A stretch of 64,000 bases of DNA from Candidatus Omnitrophota bacterium (GTDB lineage: Bacteria > Omnitrophota > Omnitrophia > Omnitrophales > JACROU01), in assembly GCA_029261035.1 (NCBI GenBank), contig JAJDCD010000023.1:372001-436000 (forward strand), written 5' to 3'. Below the pieces are notes generated by a model. It was not told the DNA's origin and ran no database searches. It saw only the letters and a program-made list of their open reading frames with translations. Positions 44,801 through 51,925 of the stretch are shown here, piece after piece (the stretch's first letter is position 1; the number at the start of each line of letters is the position of its first letter). A program made the translations under genes and the position numbers.

Positions 44801-45598
44801 ACAGAAGTTTTTTATGCATCTACTATTTATATTTTGTCTGTGGCGGCGAGTTTAGGAGAGTTGCAACCGGATACGATTGTGTTAGAAAATTTTAGAAAAG
44901 CACAACAAAGAGTAGCCCCTGTTATGCGCGCTTTATCTGCAACTGATCCTGGTTGGAATACGTATATGCGTCATCGAGACAAAATTTTATCTGGAATTCA
45001 TTCTCGATTTTCTCAAAGGAAGGGAAATGTGATTTTGTCTTTGGGAGAGATTCCTCAAGATCCCGAAAATCTACTGACCTTATTAAAAGAGATTGAAGGA
45101 AACGTTCGCCTTGTTGTTGTTCGATCTGAAGGAGAAGAAAGTTTAGTGAAACAATATTCTAAAAAGAATTCATTATCCACACAAAATCACGCCGACTTGT
45201 TAAGGCTGTTAGGGGATACGCGTGTTGTTGTTGAGCAAGAGGGTAGTTTCTCGAATGTAGCTCAAGATTTGTTGGGTACTTATCTTAAAGAAACGGGCAT
45301 TGCTCTTGTTTCTAGAGATGAATATATTGATCAATCGCTGATTAATTTAGAGAGAGTTGTTTTATACCAAGGAAAAAAATTAACACAATTAGGACTGGAT
45401 GAATATATGGAGCTCTTAAAGTTGGTGAGCTATGTTGGTCTTTCCAAAAACGAAACAGAACTTTTAGTTTCGGTTCAAGATTTCGCGCCATTTGGTTTTT
45501 TTCAATCAGGTCCTTTAACTATTGTGGAACTTCAGAACTTCTTAGCCGCACTTGATTTCGATCAAGACCTCGGCCGCATCTTCCAAACCGCTGCGTAG
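41888..45598 (+). CDS. Large exported TraB/Tiki/ChaN-like protein with HEAT-like repeats
   Basis: TTG start behind AAGGAGG. 1236 residues. Signal peptide TLVLSLVISIGLQGFAPQGG. Residues about 75-420: VILIADAHASIGIQSKI, VYVEGADQ, LSGPEYKAII, FNLQGIEELALYEQN and VIVGGFHLDGMMQRMKKDRI, matching the smaller protein at 33718 motif by motif. An acidic Ser-rich linker (about 500-565) follows, then helical repeats resembling HEAT/ARM (LIGIVFPGISDPDPMIRYLA, LALKILIRNQISSEEFLEYL). A C-terminal alpha/beta region (NVILSLGEIPQDPENLLTLL) is unassigned. Likely periplasmic or surface; catalytic status is inferred only. Confidence 0.65.
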   Translation: MKKTLVLSLVISIGLQGFAPQGGGAEPISVTPLNQDAIRVPAHMGKISRTFLFSEEFQNSNTSKSVFVSTQKKKPMVILIADAHASIGIQSKIAEAMEYFSKEYGLKDVYVEGADQKIDLDFYRSFPDKEVLRKVARMWFYQRKLSGPEYKAIISEREFNLQGIEELALYEQNKEAALWTLKHRKELISKIKKMAEDLSELQEKYYSKKMIQFEKELKRIKKGFSPSDTMIQQFLFQLNKPLTEESQPGEVIKNWFRFLRTLNPGFVETKEESILNYYSGLLELLNQLVSLELTRNSWQALEGALLQLDEIEFLSKEFTRDASSLIVSIEDFVRQIREPLRFYRLAETRDEMLFKNLKALLKPGEMSWVIVGGFHLDGMMQRMKKDRIPYLVFTPSLKQVEKNSVKFYRNLLGEENKQNIFATLQLYSRLLRPDTRLEFIKQLITSTSNRFPDIRSWLWRNGFSSLGEPLDQELARRLFQAEIVGPEETELVFRDVNQMMFEAASLGNNNADDWMGDSRDDYWNEMEVPKWEASPNPLDEKDSDVVDRSETVSLSSSSSKIQSRIRASSPMLISRGIQQELNKMQAVEEKKLFLKELVQVYASLTDSHERYKLKEAFSMILDVELLHDWTSLFGIDDIQLRSAAIVLYDSVLSKKKTRLSTREDSYISIYIGLRGLAGDSKVDEGLLSILAPSLLSENAYTRSLVWDVFRNSGTSSERIDLVIGDLQAFYKRPAEKKKISAIQQFLILKGEQQKEPLSRRLKAVIDLGVLMTQQPLLRDLQTSADDFSRQFVLWEAAREPNLDSELIGIVFPGISDPDPMIRYLALKILIRNQISSEEFLEYLNQALVTYQEYKQITLLLNRLKKELEPIWERLLQVYSLVDANVFLSLVQQFESVVRDASVIESKVEISDLKALNQKQTALRAIQLLIKKASEGTRPARFVLPGDSELLESAQIKRIKQSALRLVKSEEGTEVFYASTIYILSVAASLGELQPDTIVLENFRKAQQRVAPVMRALSATDPGWNTYMRHRDKILSGIHSRFSQRKGNVILSLGEIPQDPENLLTLLKEIEGNVRLVVVRSEGEESLVKQYSKKNSLSTQNHADLLRLLGDTRVVVEQEGSFSNVAQDLLGTYLKETGIALVSRDEYIDQSLINLERVVLYQGKKLTQLGLDEYMELLKLVSYVGLSKNETELLVSVQDFAPFGFFQSGPLTIVELQNFLAALDFDQDLGRIFQTAA

Positions 45599-45618
45599 TC
45601 TGCATTGAGGGTATTATT

Positions 45619-45654
45619 AAGGGACAGTCCCAATTTGGGACAGTCCCTTTTTTT
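45619..45654 (+). repeat. GGGACAGTCCC palindrome, also terminator-like
   Basis: AAGGGAC ... GTCCCTT outer arms and an inner GTCCC/GGGAC, followed by a T7 run. It can end transcription of the large gene and is a member of the GGGACTGTCCC family also present at 14759-14785. Confidence 0.65.
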
Positions 45655-45664
45655 ATGCGAGAAA

Positions 45665-45748
45665 GGAGAGGAAGGGATTCGAACCCCCGGTCCCGTGAGG
45701 GACAACAGTTTTCGAAACTGCCGCCTTCGACCACTCAGCCACCTCTCC
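45665..45748 (-). tRNA. tRNA-Ser (anticodon CGA), unusual 3' end
   Basis: Minus-strand acceptor GGAGAGG pairs with CCTCTCC. Anticodon stem GCAGT/ACTGT holds TTCGAAA, giving CGA; the long variable arm GTCCC TCAC GGGAC is typical of serine tRNA. The T-stem contains two G-T pairs. After CCTCTCC the sequence reads TTT rather than G plus CCA, so the discriminator base would be U and CCA must be added, unlike tRNA-Leu, -Cys and -Asn here. Confidence 0.85.
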
Positions 45749-45805
45749 ACCCCCAAAGTTAGATCTCATATTTTAACGTTAGATTCGTACCTACATAATG
45801 TTATT

Positions 45806-45862
45806 TGGCACTCACAAGTTTAGTACCGAGTGTGCCAGGCCCCTCAATGGCCGGCCTGATAC
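45806..45862. repeat. Decayed GTGCCAGGCC-type palindrome
   Basis: TTGGCACTC and GAGTGTGCCAGG form an imperfect stem, followed by the GGCCGGCC palindrome. Same family as 49061-49144. The remaining 200 bases to the next gene show nothing else. Confidence 0.5.
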
Positions 45863-46071
45863 ACACATGTAACCATATAAATTCTAACCTATAGCTTGTA
45901 CGCACATAAAACTATATCACAATGAACAAGAATTTTGTGTATCCCCACAAACCAGTGTCCTATAAATAAAATCTTCATTCTTCTGGATATAAAGCCGATA
46001 AATAAACGTTGGCTGTCGAAATATAAAAGGACGTTTATTTTAGATTTAAACCTAGGAAAGGGGTGTTCCTC

Positions 46072-47535
46072 ATGGAAGGAATTATTCAATCATTACAAAA
46101 GACATTAGGTGAAACAATTATTCCTAATGTAGTCGGAGCGCTCGCAATTTTAATTGTGGGTTGGTTGATCGCTGTGGTTATCCGAGCCATTGTAAAAAAG
46201 AGTTTAAAGTTCATTGGCTTAAATAGCAAAATGAATCTTGAAGGCAAAAATAAAATGGACCTGGAGTCTGGAATTGCATCCGGTATGTTTTATATTACGA
46301 TGTTGGTGGTTTTGCTGGGTGTTCTAAATGTGCTGAATTTAGAAATTGTTTCAGCTCCAATTCAAGCATTGTTAACGCAGGTCTTTGAATTTGCACCTAG
46401 TTTGGTAGCGGGTGTGGTTTTGATTGTTGTTGCTTGGATTTTTGCAACCGTAGTTAAAACAGTCTTAATCAAAATTCTTGCTGTCAGCGGATTAGATGAA
46501 AAATTAAGTTCTGCTGCAGGAATGAAACCTATGAGTGAAGGGTTAGGACAAGTTTGTTATTGGTTAACGATTCTTTTATTTCTACCGGCTATTTTAGGCG
46601 TATTTGAATTGGGTGGTTTGTTAGCGCCGATTCAATCCATGGTAGATAAGTTGCTTAGTGTGATCCCTAATATTTTTGGTGCTTTGATCATTGGTATCTT
46701 GGGTTGGCTCTTAGCTAAGATTTTAAGAGATATCGTCAGTAACTTACTTGCAGCATTAGCAGCAGATAAGTTGGGCGAGAAAGTCGGCCTGAAAGGCGCT
46801 TTGACACTCTCTAAAATTATTGGCCTCATTGTTTACATCTTTATTTTAATTCCAACGTTGATTGCTTCTTTGGATGCTTTGAGTATTGACGTTATATCCA
46901 AACCCGCAACCGATATGTTAAATGCAGTGATGTCTTCTGTGCCTAACATTATGGCCGGTGTGTTTATTTTATTTATTGCTTACTTCATTGCAAACTTAGT
47001 TTCAACTTTAATCACTAAGTTGCTTGAAGGTGTTGGTTTTGATCATGTACCAGAAAAAATTGGTTTAGGCGGTTTGATTCAGAAAAATTTGAGCCCATCG
47101 ATTGTTGTGGGAAAACTCATCGTTTTCTTTACGATGCTGTTTGCAACAGTGGCTGCAGCAAACTTGCTTAACTTTGGTCAAGTCTCAAAACTTGTCAGCA
47201 CCTTTATCGAATTTGGTGGGCAAGTTATTTTGGGAACCACCATTATTGCTATTGGTTTATGGTTAGCAAACCTTATTCACGCATCTTTGCTTAGAGCAAG
47301 CGATAGCTACTCTCCTTCGATTGCTGGGATTGTTCGTATTGTAATCTTAGGGCTCGTGTTTGCTATGGGTTTAAGAGCGATGGGTCTTGCGAGTGATATC
47401 GTAAACTTGGCTTTTGGTTTAACGCTAGGTTCTGTGGCTGTAGCGGTTGCTCTTTCTTTTGGATTGGGTGGACGTGAGGCAGCTGGAAAGCAAATGGATT
47501 ATTGGCTCAGCAAATTAAGACCAAAAGATAAATAA
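46072..47535 (+). CDS. Multi-pass membrane protein of mechanosensitive-channel type (TM-helix repeats)
   Basis: ATG 46072 lies eight bases after ggaaagggg; GTG 46063 is in frame but closer to the site. About 487 residues built from several copies of an amphipathic/TM unit: VVGALAILIVGWLIAVVIRA, SLVAGVVLIVVAWIFATVVK, NIFGALIIGILGWLLAKILR, NIMAGVFILFIAYFIANLVS, each followed by a K/G-rich loop. The final LTLGSVAVAVALSFGLGGRE AAGKQMDYW is the MscS-type pore end. Similar proteins are annotated as small-conductance channels or CmpX-like. Confidence 0.8.
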   Translation: MEGIIQSLQKTLGETIIPNVVGALAILIVGWLIAVVIRAIVKKSLKFIGLNSKMNLEGKNKMDLESGIASGMFYITMLVVLLGVLNVLNLEIVSAPIQALLTQVFEFAPSLVAGVVLIVVAWIFATVVKTVLIKILAVSGLDEKLSSAAGMKPMSEGLGQVCYWLTILLFLPAILGVFELGGLLAPIQSMVDKLLSVIPNIFGALIIGILGWLLAKILRDIVSNLLAALAADKLGEKVGLKGALTLSKIIGLIVYIFILIPTLIASLDALSIDVISKPATDMLNAVMSSVPNIMAGVFILFIAYFIANLVSTLITKLLEGVGFDHVPEKIGLGGLIQKNLSPSIVVGKLIVFFTMLFATVAAANLLNFGQVSKLVSTFIEFGGQVILGTTIIAIGLWLANLIHASLLRASDSYSPSIAGIVRIVILGLVFAMGLRAMGLASDIVNLAFGLTLGSVAVAVALSFGLGGREAAGKQMDYWLSKLRPKDK

Positions 47536-47544
47536 ACTTCTTTT

Positions 47545-47575
47545 GTCCGTCGGCGAATTTTGTTCGTCGACGGAC
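47545..47575. terminator. Strong hairpin after the channel gene
   Basis: GTCCGTCGGCGA (47545-47556) and TCGTCGACGGAC (47564-47575) form a 12-base stem with one G-T pair. No T-run follows, so Rho-independent termination is uncertain; it may instead stabilise the mRNA end. Confidence 0.5.
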
Positions 47576-47620
47576 CTTCCAAAAAGCATTACAATACCCT
47601 CTAAATCTGAATCGAAATTG

Positions 47621-47680
47621 AGGACATGGATTTTTGGAACTGTTGCGAGAGAAGCAACTGTGCCAAAAATGCGTGTCCCC
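47621..47680 (+). repeat. Dispersed 60-base repeat with ACTGTTGC stem (copy 2)
   Basis: Begins AGGACATGGATTTTTGGAAC, has stem ACTGTTGC ... GCAACTGT and ends TGCGTGTCCCC. It matches the reverse complement of 17839-17898. No coding capacity. Confidence 0.7.
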
Positions 47681-47758
47681 TAAGCAAAAGGCAAGCTGTA
47701 CCCTTTAAAACGCTTCACCCAAATTTTATAAACCAGTTTATTACCGCATGGAACACAC

Positions 47759-48358
47759 ATGGAACTATTAGCGACATTAGGTTTTCTTTTAGGAAGTACT
47801 TGGGCTGCCGGAGTTAATTTGTATCTAACAGCAGCATGCTTGGGTTTGGCTCATCGGTTTGGTTGGATTGTATTGCCGGGGGATCTTGAGGTTCTTTCAG
47901 ACCCATTAATTATCTTACTGGCCGTACTTATTTATGCTATTGAGTTTATAGCCGACAAAGTGCCTTACGTAGATTCTGCGTGGGACTCGGTTCATACGTT
48001 TGTTCGTCCTGCGGGTGGGGCCATGTTGGCCTATATGGCTATGCCTGAAGCAGATCCTATTGTAAAAACAGCCTTTGCAATGGTCGGGGGAGCGATTGCT
48101 TTAGATTCCCATTTGGTGAAGTCAGGAACCCGTGTGGCCATTAATGCCTCTCCGGAACCCGTTACCAATATCATGGCGTCCGTCACAGAAGATGTATCCG
48201 TGATTGGTGCGATTTGGTTAATTATCCAGTACCCAATTATTATTTCAACCTTAGTGATTCTGTTTATTATTTTCTCTATCTGGGTTATCCCAAAACTATT
48301 TGGCTTAATTAAAAAAGGCTTCCAGAAAATTTTTGGGAAAAATAAAGTTGACAGCTAA
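47759..48358 (+). CDS. DUF4126 family membrane protein
   Basis: 199 residues with about five hydrophobic segments. DUF4126 marks: WAAGVNLYLTAACLGLAHRF, AVLIYAIEFIADKVPYVDSA WD, VHTFVRPAGGAMLAYM, and TRVAINASPEPVTNIMASV. The function of the family is unknown; it sits in the inner membrane. There is no close partner; a small Cys-containing protein follows after nine bases. Confidence 0.85.
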   Translation: MELLATLGFLLGSTWAAGVNLYLTAACLGLAHRFGWIVLPGDLEVLSDPLIILLAVLIYAIEFIADKVPYVDSAWDSVHTFVRPAGGAMLAYMAMPEADPIVKTAFAMVGGAIALDSHLVKSGTRVAINASPEPVTNIMASVTEDVSVIGAIWLIIQYPIIISTLVILFIIFSIWVIPKLFGLIKKGFQKIFGKNKVDS

Positions 48359-48367
48359 TCTGAAAAA

Positions 48368-48631
48368 ATGTCTCGAAAAGACAGGGAAACCAGATGCCCT
48401 GTAGAGAAATCAATTGAGTGTTGGTCTGATGGTTTCTTTCAAGCAATGAAAGAAGTTCAGGTGGATATCCTTCAAGAAAAGATCAAAAAATCTTGGGAAC
48501 CTAAAATGGACAAAGTGGCAGACGCTGTTCTTGAATCTATGGGTGTTTATTGGGAAGTCACGCTGAAGCATGCAAAATCTCAATGCGACCTCAGAGAAAA
48601 AGTAAAAAATATTTTCTGTGAAGAAAAATAA
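48368..48631 (+). CDS. Small cysteine-containing protein, unknown
   Basis: 87 residues, cytoplasmic by composition: RETRCPVEKSIECWSDGFFQ, AMKEVQVDILQEKIKKSWE, DKVADAVLESMGVYWEVTLK, HAKSQCDLREKVKNIFCEE. Four cysteines are spread singly, not as a zinc pair motif. It starts nine bases after the DUF4126 gene. No family recognised; helical throughout. Confidence 0.6.
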   Translation: MSRKDRETRCPVEKSIECWSDGFFQAMKEVQVDILQEKIKKSWEPKMDKVADAVLESMGVYWEVTLKHAKSQCDLREKVKNIFCEEK

Positions 48632-48661
48632 GCTTAATAAGGGAGCAGCCCCTACATTGTC

Positions 48662-48682
48662 ATCCCGGGCTTGACCCGGGAT
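48662..48682. repeat. ATCCCGGG-type palindrome
   Basis: ATCCCGGG CTTGA CCCGGGAT is a perfect eight-base stem with a five-base loop, preceded by TTGTC and followed by CCAGTG. This form (GTCATCCCGGGCTTGACCCG) is a dispersed intergenic element in many bacteria. Confidence 0.6.
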
Positions 48683-48735
48683 CCAGTGTCTTTGTATTAT
48701 GATTACTGTCACATAACGAAAGATAAGACACAACT

Positions 48736-49050
48736 ATGAACACATCATCCTTTAAAGATTTTATTTTAGATCAACTCAACTCTCTTTCAGAGCTCCGTTG
48801 CCAGCGTATGTTTGGTGGCTATGCTCTTTATAGCCAGGATTTATTTTTTGCTATTCTTGCTCGAGAAAGACTCTATTTCAAAACAAACTCAGAGACCAAA
48901 GCGGATTACGTGGATAAGGGGATGGCCCCCTTTAAAGCCAGCGCAAAACAGACCTTAAAAAACTACTACGAAGTGCCTGTCGAGGTTATAGAGGACTCCG
49001 AGGAACTATGCTCCTGGGCCCAAAAGGCACTCCTAGTAGCCTCTGAATAA
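48736..49050 (+). CDS. TfoX N-terminal domain protein
   Basis: 104 residues matching TfoX_N: FILDQLNSLSELRCQRMFGG YALYSQDLFFAILARERLYF KTNSETKADYVDKGMAPFKA. TfoX in Haemophilus and Vibrio is a competence regulator, but stand-alone TfoX_N proteins are widespread and mostly uncharacterised. No C-terminal TfoX domain is present. A long palindrome follows immediately. Confidence 0.85.
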   Translation: MNTSSFKDFILDQLNSLSELRCQRMFGGYALYSQDLFFAILARERLYFKTNSETKADYVDKGMAPFKASAKQTLKNYYEVPVEVIEDSEELCSWAQKALLVASE

Positions 49051-49060
49051 CTACCCCCTT

Positions 49061-49144
49061 CTTAAAGTGCCAGGCCATTCAAGCCTGCAAGCTTGAATGG
49101 CCTGGCACTTTAAGACAATTTTGTGGTGAATGGCCTGGCACTTT
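49061..49144. repeat. Perfect long palindrome of the GTGCCAGGCC family plus extra half-unit
   Basis: The 24-base arms 49061-49084 and 49091-49114 are perfectly complementary around CTGCAA. Sixteen bases later the right-arm sequence TGAATGGCCTGGCACTTT is repeated (49127-49144). Located between the TfoX_N and dnaX genes. The two decayed relatives are at 25671-25722 and 45806-45862. Confidence 0.8.
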
Positions 49145-49216
49145 GGGGGAATTCCCTGGTTTTCTCCTGATTCAAACGTGCTATAATGCGTGCCTCAAAT
49201 TAATAAGGAGAAGCGC

Positions 49217-50929
49217 GTGTCCTATCTTGTATTTGCTCGAAAATTTAGACCTCAGATTTTAGGAGACTTGGTGGGTCAAGAACATGTGGCCACCACCCTC
49301 AAGAACGCCCTCAAGCAAGGTCGTATTGCTCAGAGTTTTCTTTTTAGCGGAACCCGAGGTGTCGGAAAAACTTCTGCAGCTCGTATCCTAGCCAAAATGT
49401 TAAATTGCGAAAAAGCAAAACCCGGTGATGAACCTTGCGGTAAATGTAATAGTTGTGAGGAAATCACAAAAGGGAACAGTTTAGATGTATTAGAAATTGA
49501 TGGTGCTTCCAATCGAGGTATTGACGAGATTCGTAACTTACGGGACAACGTAAAGTTTAAACCGATGGCGGGTGAGTACAAAGTCTATATCATTGACGAG
49601 GTTCACATGCTTACAGGAGAAGCCTTTAATGCGCTTCTTAAAACATTAGAAGAGCCACCAAGCCACGTAAAATTTATTTTTGCAACCACCGAAGCACATA
49701 AAGTTCCTCTAACGATTCTTTCTCGATGCCAACGATTTCATTTTCGTCGTATCGCCATCACCGAAATCGTAAAGACCTTAGAAAAGATTGGAAAAGAAGA
49801 AAAAATTAAGATGGACTCCGAAGCTCTTTTTCTTGTCGCAAAACAAGCCGAAGGCAGTATGCGGGACGCAGAGAGTTTGCTGGAGCAAATGGTTAGCTTT
49901 TGCGGAAAGAGTTTAAAGAAGGAAGATGTCGAACAAGTTCTTGGGCTTTCTTCCACAACGGTTCTTTATGCGTTTGTGGAAGCCTTAGCAGAGAAAAACG
50001 AAGCAAAGATTTTAGATTTAATCGAAGAGCTAGTTCTTCATGGTCAAGACTTAGCTAACTTTTCTAGCTTGCTTCTAGAAACATTTCGAGCCTTGTTATT
50101 GTCTCAGGTTCTTGAGAAGCCAGAGAAGAAACTCGAGATGAGCGAAGAAGAATTGGCTTCAGTACAAAAATACAAAACACAATTTTCTAAACAAGACTTA
50201 TTTATGATTTTGGATGTTATCCAGGAACTGAACTGGAAAATAAAACGCTCTAACACCCCGCGTATTTTGCTCGAAATTACCTTACTAGAATTAGCAGCAA
50301 GAGAATCGATGGAATCTGTCTCAGAATTAATTCAAGAAGTGAAAGCGCTTAGAGGGGGCGGAGTTAGTGTTAGTCCAGCAACTCCATCTAGAGCCCAAGC
50401 GTCTCCTGTAGTAAAAAAAAACGCTGAACCCGTAAACAAAGCATCATTTCAAGCACCTAAACCAACTACAACCTCATATCCGGAGACACCTGTCGTGCCA
50501 CAATCTCAATCTGAACCCGAACCACAGCCAATCAAAAAACCAGCAGCAAAGAAAAGTGCTTCCGAAATAGGCTTCGACCAAATCGAATTAGCATGGCAGA
50601 GAATTCTAGAAGCAGTAAAGGCGCGCAAGATGTCTGCAGGCAGTTTCTTGGCAGAAGGGGAGCCGATGGAACTAGAAGGAGACCTTCTTGTTATTGGTTT
50701 TCCAACCGAATTCCGTTTTCACAAAGATGCATTAGACAAGCCGGAAAATAAAAGTTTAGTTGAAGAGATTGTTCAAAGTGCTACCGGAGCCACATTAAGA
50801 GTTAAACTTGTAATGACGACCGAAAACAAAATACAAAAAGATGTGCACCAAACCAAAGAAGAGGCATCCGGTATTATTTCAGATGCGATGGAAATCTTTG
50901 AGGGTCGTATTTTAGAGAAGGATGCGTAA
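49217..50929 (+). CDS. dnaX: DNA polymerase III subunit gamma/tau
   Basis: GTG 49217 is set by aaggag seven bases upstream; an earlier GTG at 49190 lies before that site. Walker A SGTRGVGKTSAARI, four zinc-binding cysteines (LNCEKAKPGDEPCGKCNSCE), Walker B YIIDEVHML, sensor LFATTEAHK-like and SRC motif LSRCQRFHFRR. The middle is the clamp-loader collar; a Pro/Gln-rich hinge (residues about 395-450) and a tau-like C-terminal domain follow. Loads the beta clamp. recR follows directly, the standard dnaX-recR order. Confidence 0.96.
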   Translation: MSYLVFARKFRPQILGDLVGQEHVATTLKNALKQGRIAQSFLFSGTRGVGKTSAARILAKMLNCEKAKPGDEPCGKCNSCEEITKGNSLDVLEIDGASNRGIDEIRNLRDNVKFKPMAGEYKVYIIDEVHMLTGEAFNALLKTLEEPPSHVKFIFATTEAHKVPLTILSRCQRFHFRRIAITEIVKTLEKIGKEEKIKMDSEALFLVAKQAEGSMRDAESLLEQMVSFCGKSLKKEDVEQVLGLSSTTVLYAFVEALAEKNEAKILDLIEELVLHGQDLANFSSLLLETFRALLLSQVLEKPEKKLEMSEEELASVQKYKTQFSKQDLFMILDVIQELNWKIKRSNTPRILLEITLLELAARESMESVSELIQEVKALRGGGVSVSPATPSRAQASPVVKKNAEPVNKASFQAPKPTTTSYPETPVVPQSQSEPEPQPIKKPAAKKSASEIGFDQIELAWQRILEAVKARKMSAGSFLAEGEPMELEGDLLVIGFPTEFRFHKDALDKPENKSLVEEIVQSATGATLRVKLVMTTENKIQKDVHQTKEEASGIISDAMEIFEGRILEKDA

Positions 50930-50937
50930 CTGATTGT

Positions 50938-51543
50938 ATGAAAGCCTATCCACCTTCCATCGCAAATCTAATCCAAGCATTTAGTAAATTTCCAGGCATT
51001 GGCCCACGCTCTGCAGAACGCATGGTGTTCTATCTCCTTAAAAGCGAACCCCAAGAATCTCATCGTATGGCAGATCTTATTGTTCGTGTAAAAGAACACA
51101 CTTTTTTTTGTTCCCAATGTTTTAATCTCAGTGAAGCCAAACTCTGCCACATATGTACAGATGAAAATAGAAACCCCGAGGAACTTTTAGTCGTCGAAGA
51201 CCCCAAAGACGTCATCGCTTTTGAAAAGGCAGGCACCTTTCGTGGTTATTACCATGTTCTCTTAGGAAGTCTATCTCCCCAAGAAGGCATTGGCCCAGAT
51301 GAGATTCGCTTAAAAGAACTTCTCCAGCGAGTAGACAAGGGCACGATTAAAGAAGTAATCCTCGGAACCAGCGCTCGAAGCGAAGGGGAAGCCACAGTCC
51401 TTTACATTTCTGAGCTCATGAAGAATCGCCCCGTTACAGTAACTCGCATCGCAAGAGGCGTCTCCGTAGGCCACACCCTCGAGTTTACCGACCAAGCAAC
51501 GTTAGCCCGAGCCCTCGAAGGAAGACACGCCGTAAAGTCCTAA
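50938..51543 (+). CDS. recR: Recombination protein RecR
   Basis: 201 residues. HhH region FSKFPGIGPRSAERMVFYLL, zinc finger CSQCFNLSEAKLCHIC, then the Toprim domain: LLVVEDPKDVIAFEKAGTF, GYYHVLLGSLSP and GTSARSEGEATVLYI, ending TRIARGVSVGHTLEFTDQAT. Acts with RecO/RecF in gap repair. It is eight bases after dnaX. Confidence 0.97.
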   Translation: MKAYPPSIANLIQAFSKFPGIGPRSAERMVFYLLKSEPQESHRMADLIVRVKEHTFFCSQCFNLSEAKLCHICTDENRNPEELLVVEDPKDVIAFEKAGTFRGYYHVLLGSLSPQEGIGPDEIRLKELLQRVDKGTIKEVILGTSARSEGEATVLYISELMKNRPVTVTRIARGVSVGHTLEFTDQATLARALEGRHAVKS

Positions 51544-51700
51544 AAACCCCAAAATTGACTAGCCAAAGTGCCTAAAATCCGTATACTATATCGCTACTGA
51601 AACAAGTAAAAGACAGGCTCGAATTATTCGGATGTTTTTATCGCCTCCCTGCCAGTTTGTTGGGCAGGGAAATCCAAAAAAATTTAGAATAACACCTTAT

Positions 51701-51925
51701 TCCCTGGTGCTTCCGCCACGGCGGACAGGCAGCAGGTACGAGCAAGCATCACCGAAGGTGAACAAGTCTTTAGAGTGAAGAAACAATTTATGTAAGCAAA
51801 TAAAAAAGTTAATCCCTGGTAGCTCAGTTGGTACCTGCCTGCCGGCAGGCAGGGAGTAAGCTTCGCCCAAGGTGAACAAGCCTTTAGAGTGAAGAAACAA
51901 TTTAAGTAAGCAAATAAAAAGTTAA
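51701..51925 (+). repeat. Two broken tRNA-Asn 5' halves in a 112-base tandem array
   Basis: The unit GTGAACAAG(T/C)CTTTAGAGTG AAGAAACAATTTA(T/A)GTAAG and the following tRNA start are repeated. Copy 1: TCCCTGGT at 51701-51708, then 31 bases with the TCCGCCACGGCGGA palindrome, then GAGCAAGC (51740-51747). Copy 2: TCCCTGGTAGCTCAGTTGGTA at 51813-51833, then the perfect palindrome CCTGCCTGCCGGCAGGCAGG (51834-51853), then GAGTAAGC. Copy 3 is the intact tRNA-Asn at 51926. Spacings are 112 and 113 bases. Confidence 0.8.

Noticed and set aside
45519-45823. Three short frames around tRNA-Ser
   Set aside because: They read through the tRNA (GVRIPSSP, GEEGIRTPG-type peptides) and the GGGACAGTCCC repeat.
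48410-48733. A 107-residue minus-strand frame
   Set aside because: It overlaps the small plus-strand gene and the ATCCCGGG palindrome, with repeat-derived residues (WIPGQARDD).
51701-51925. CRISPR-like or two extra functional tRNA-Asn genes in the tandem array
   Set aside because: Only two and a half units, 112 bases long, and both early copies lack anticodon and T-arms.
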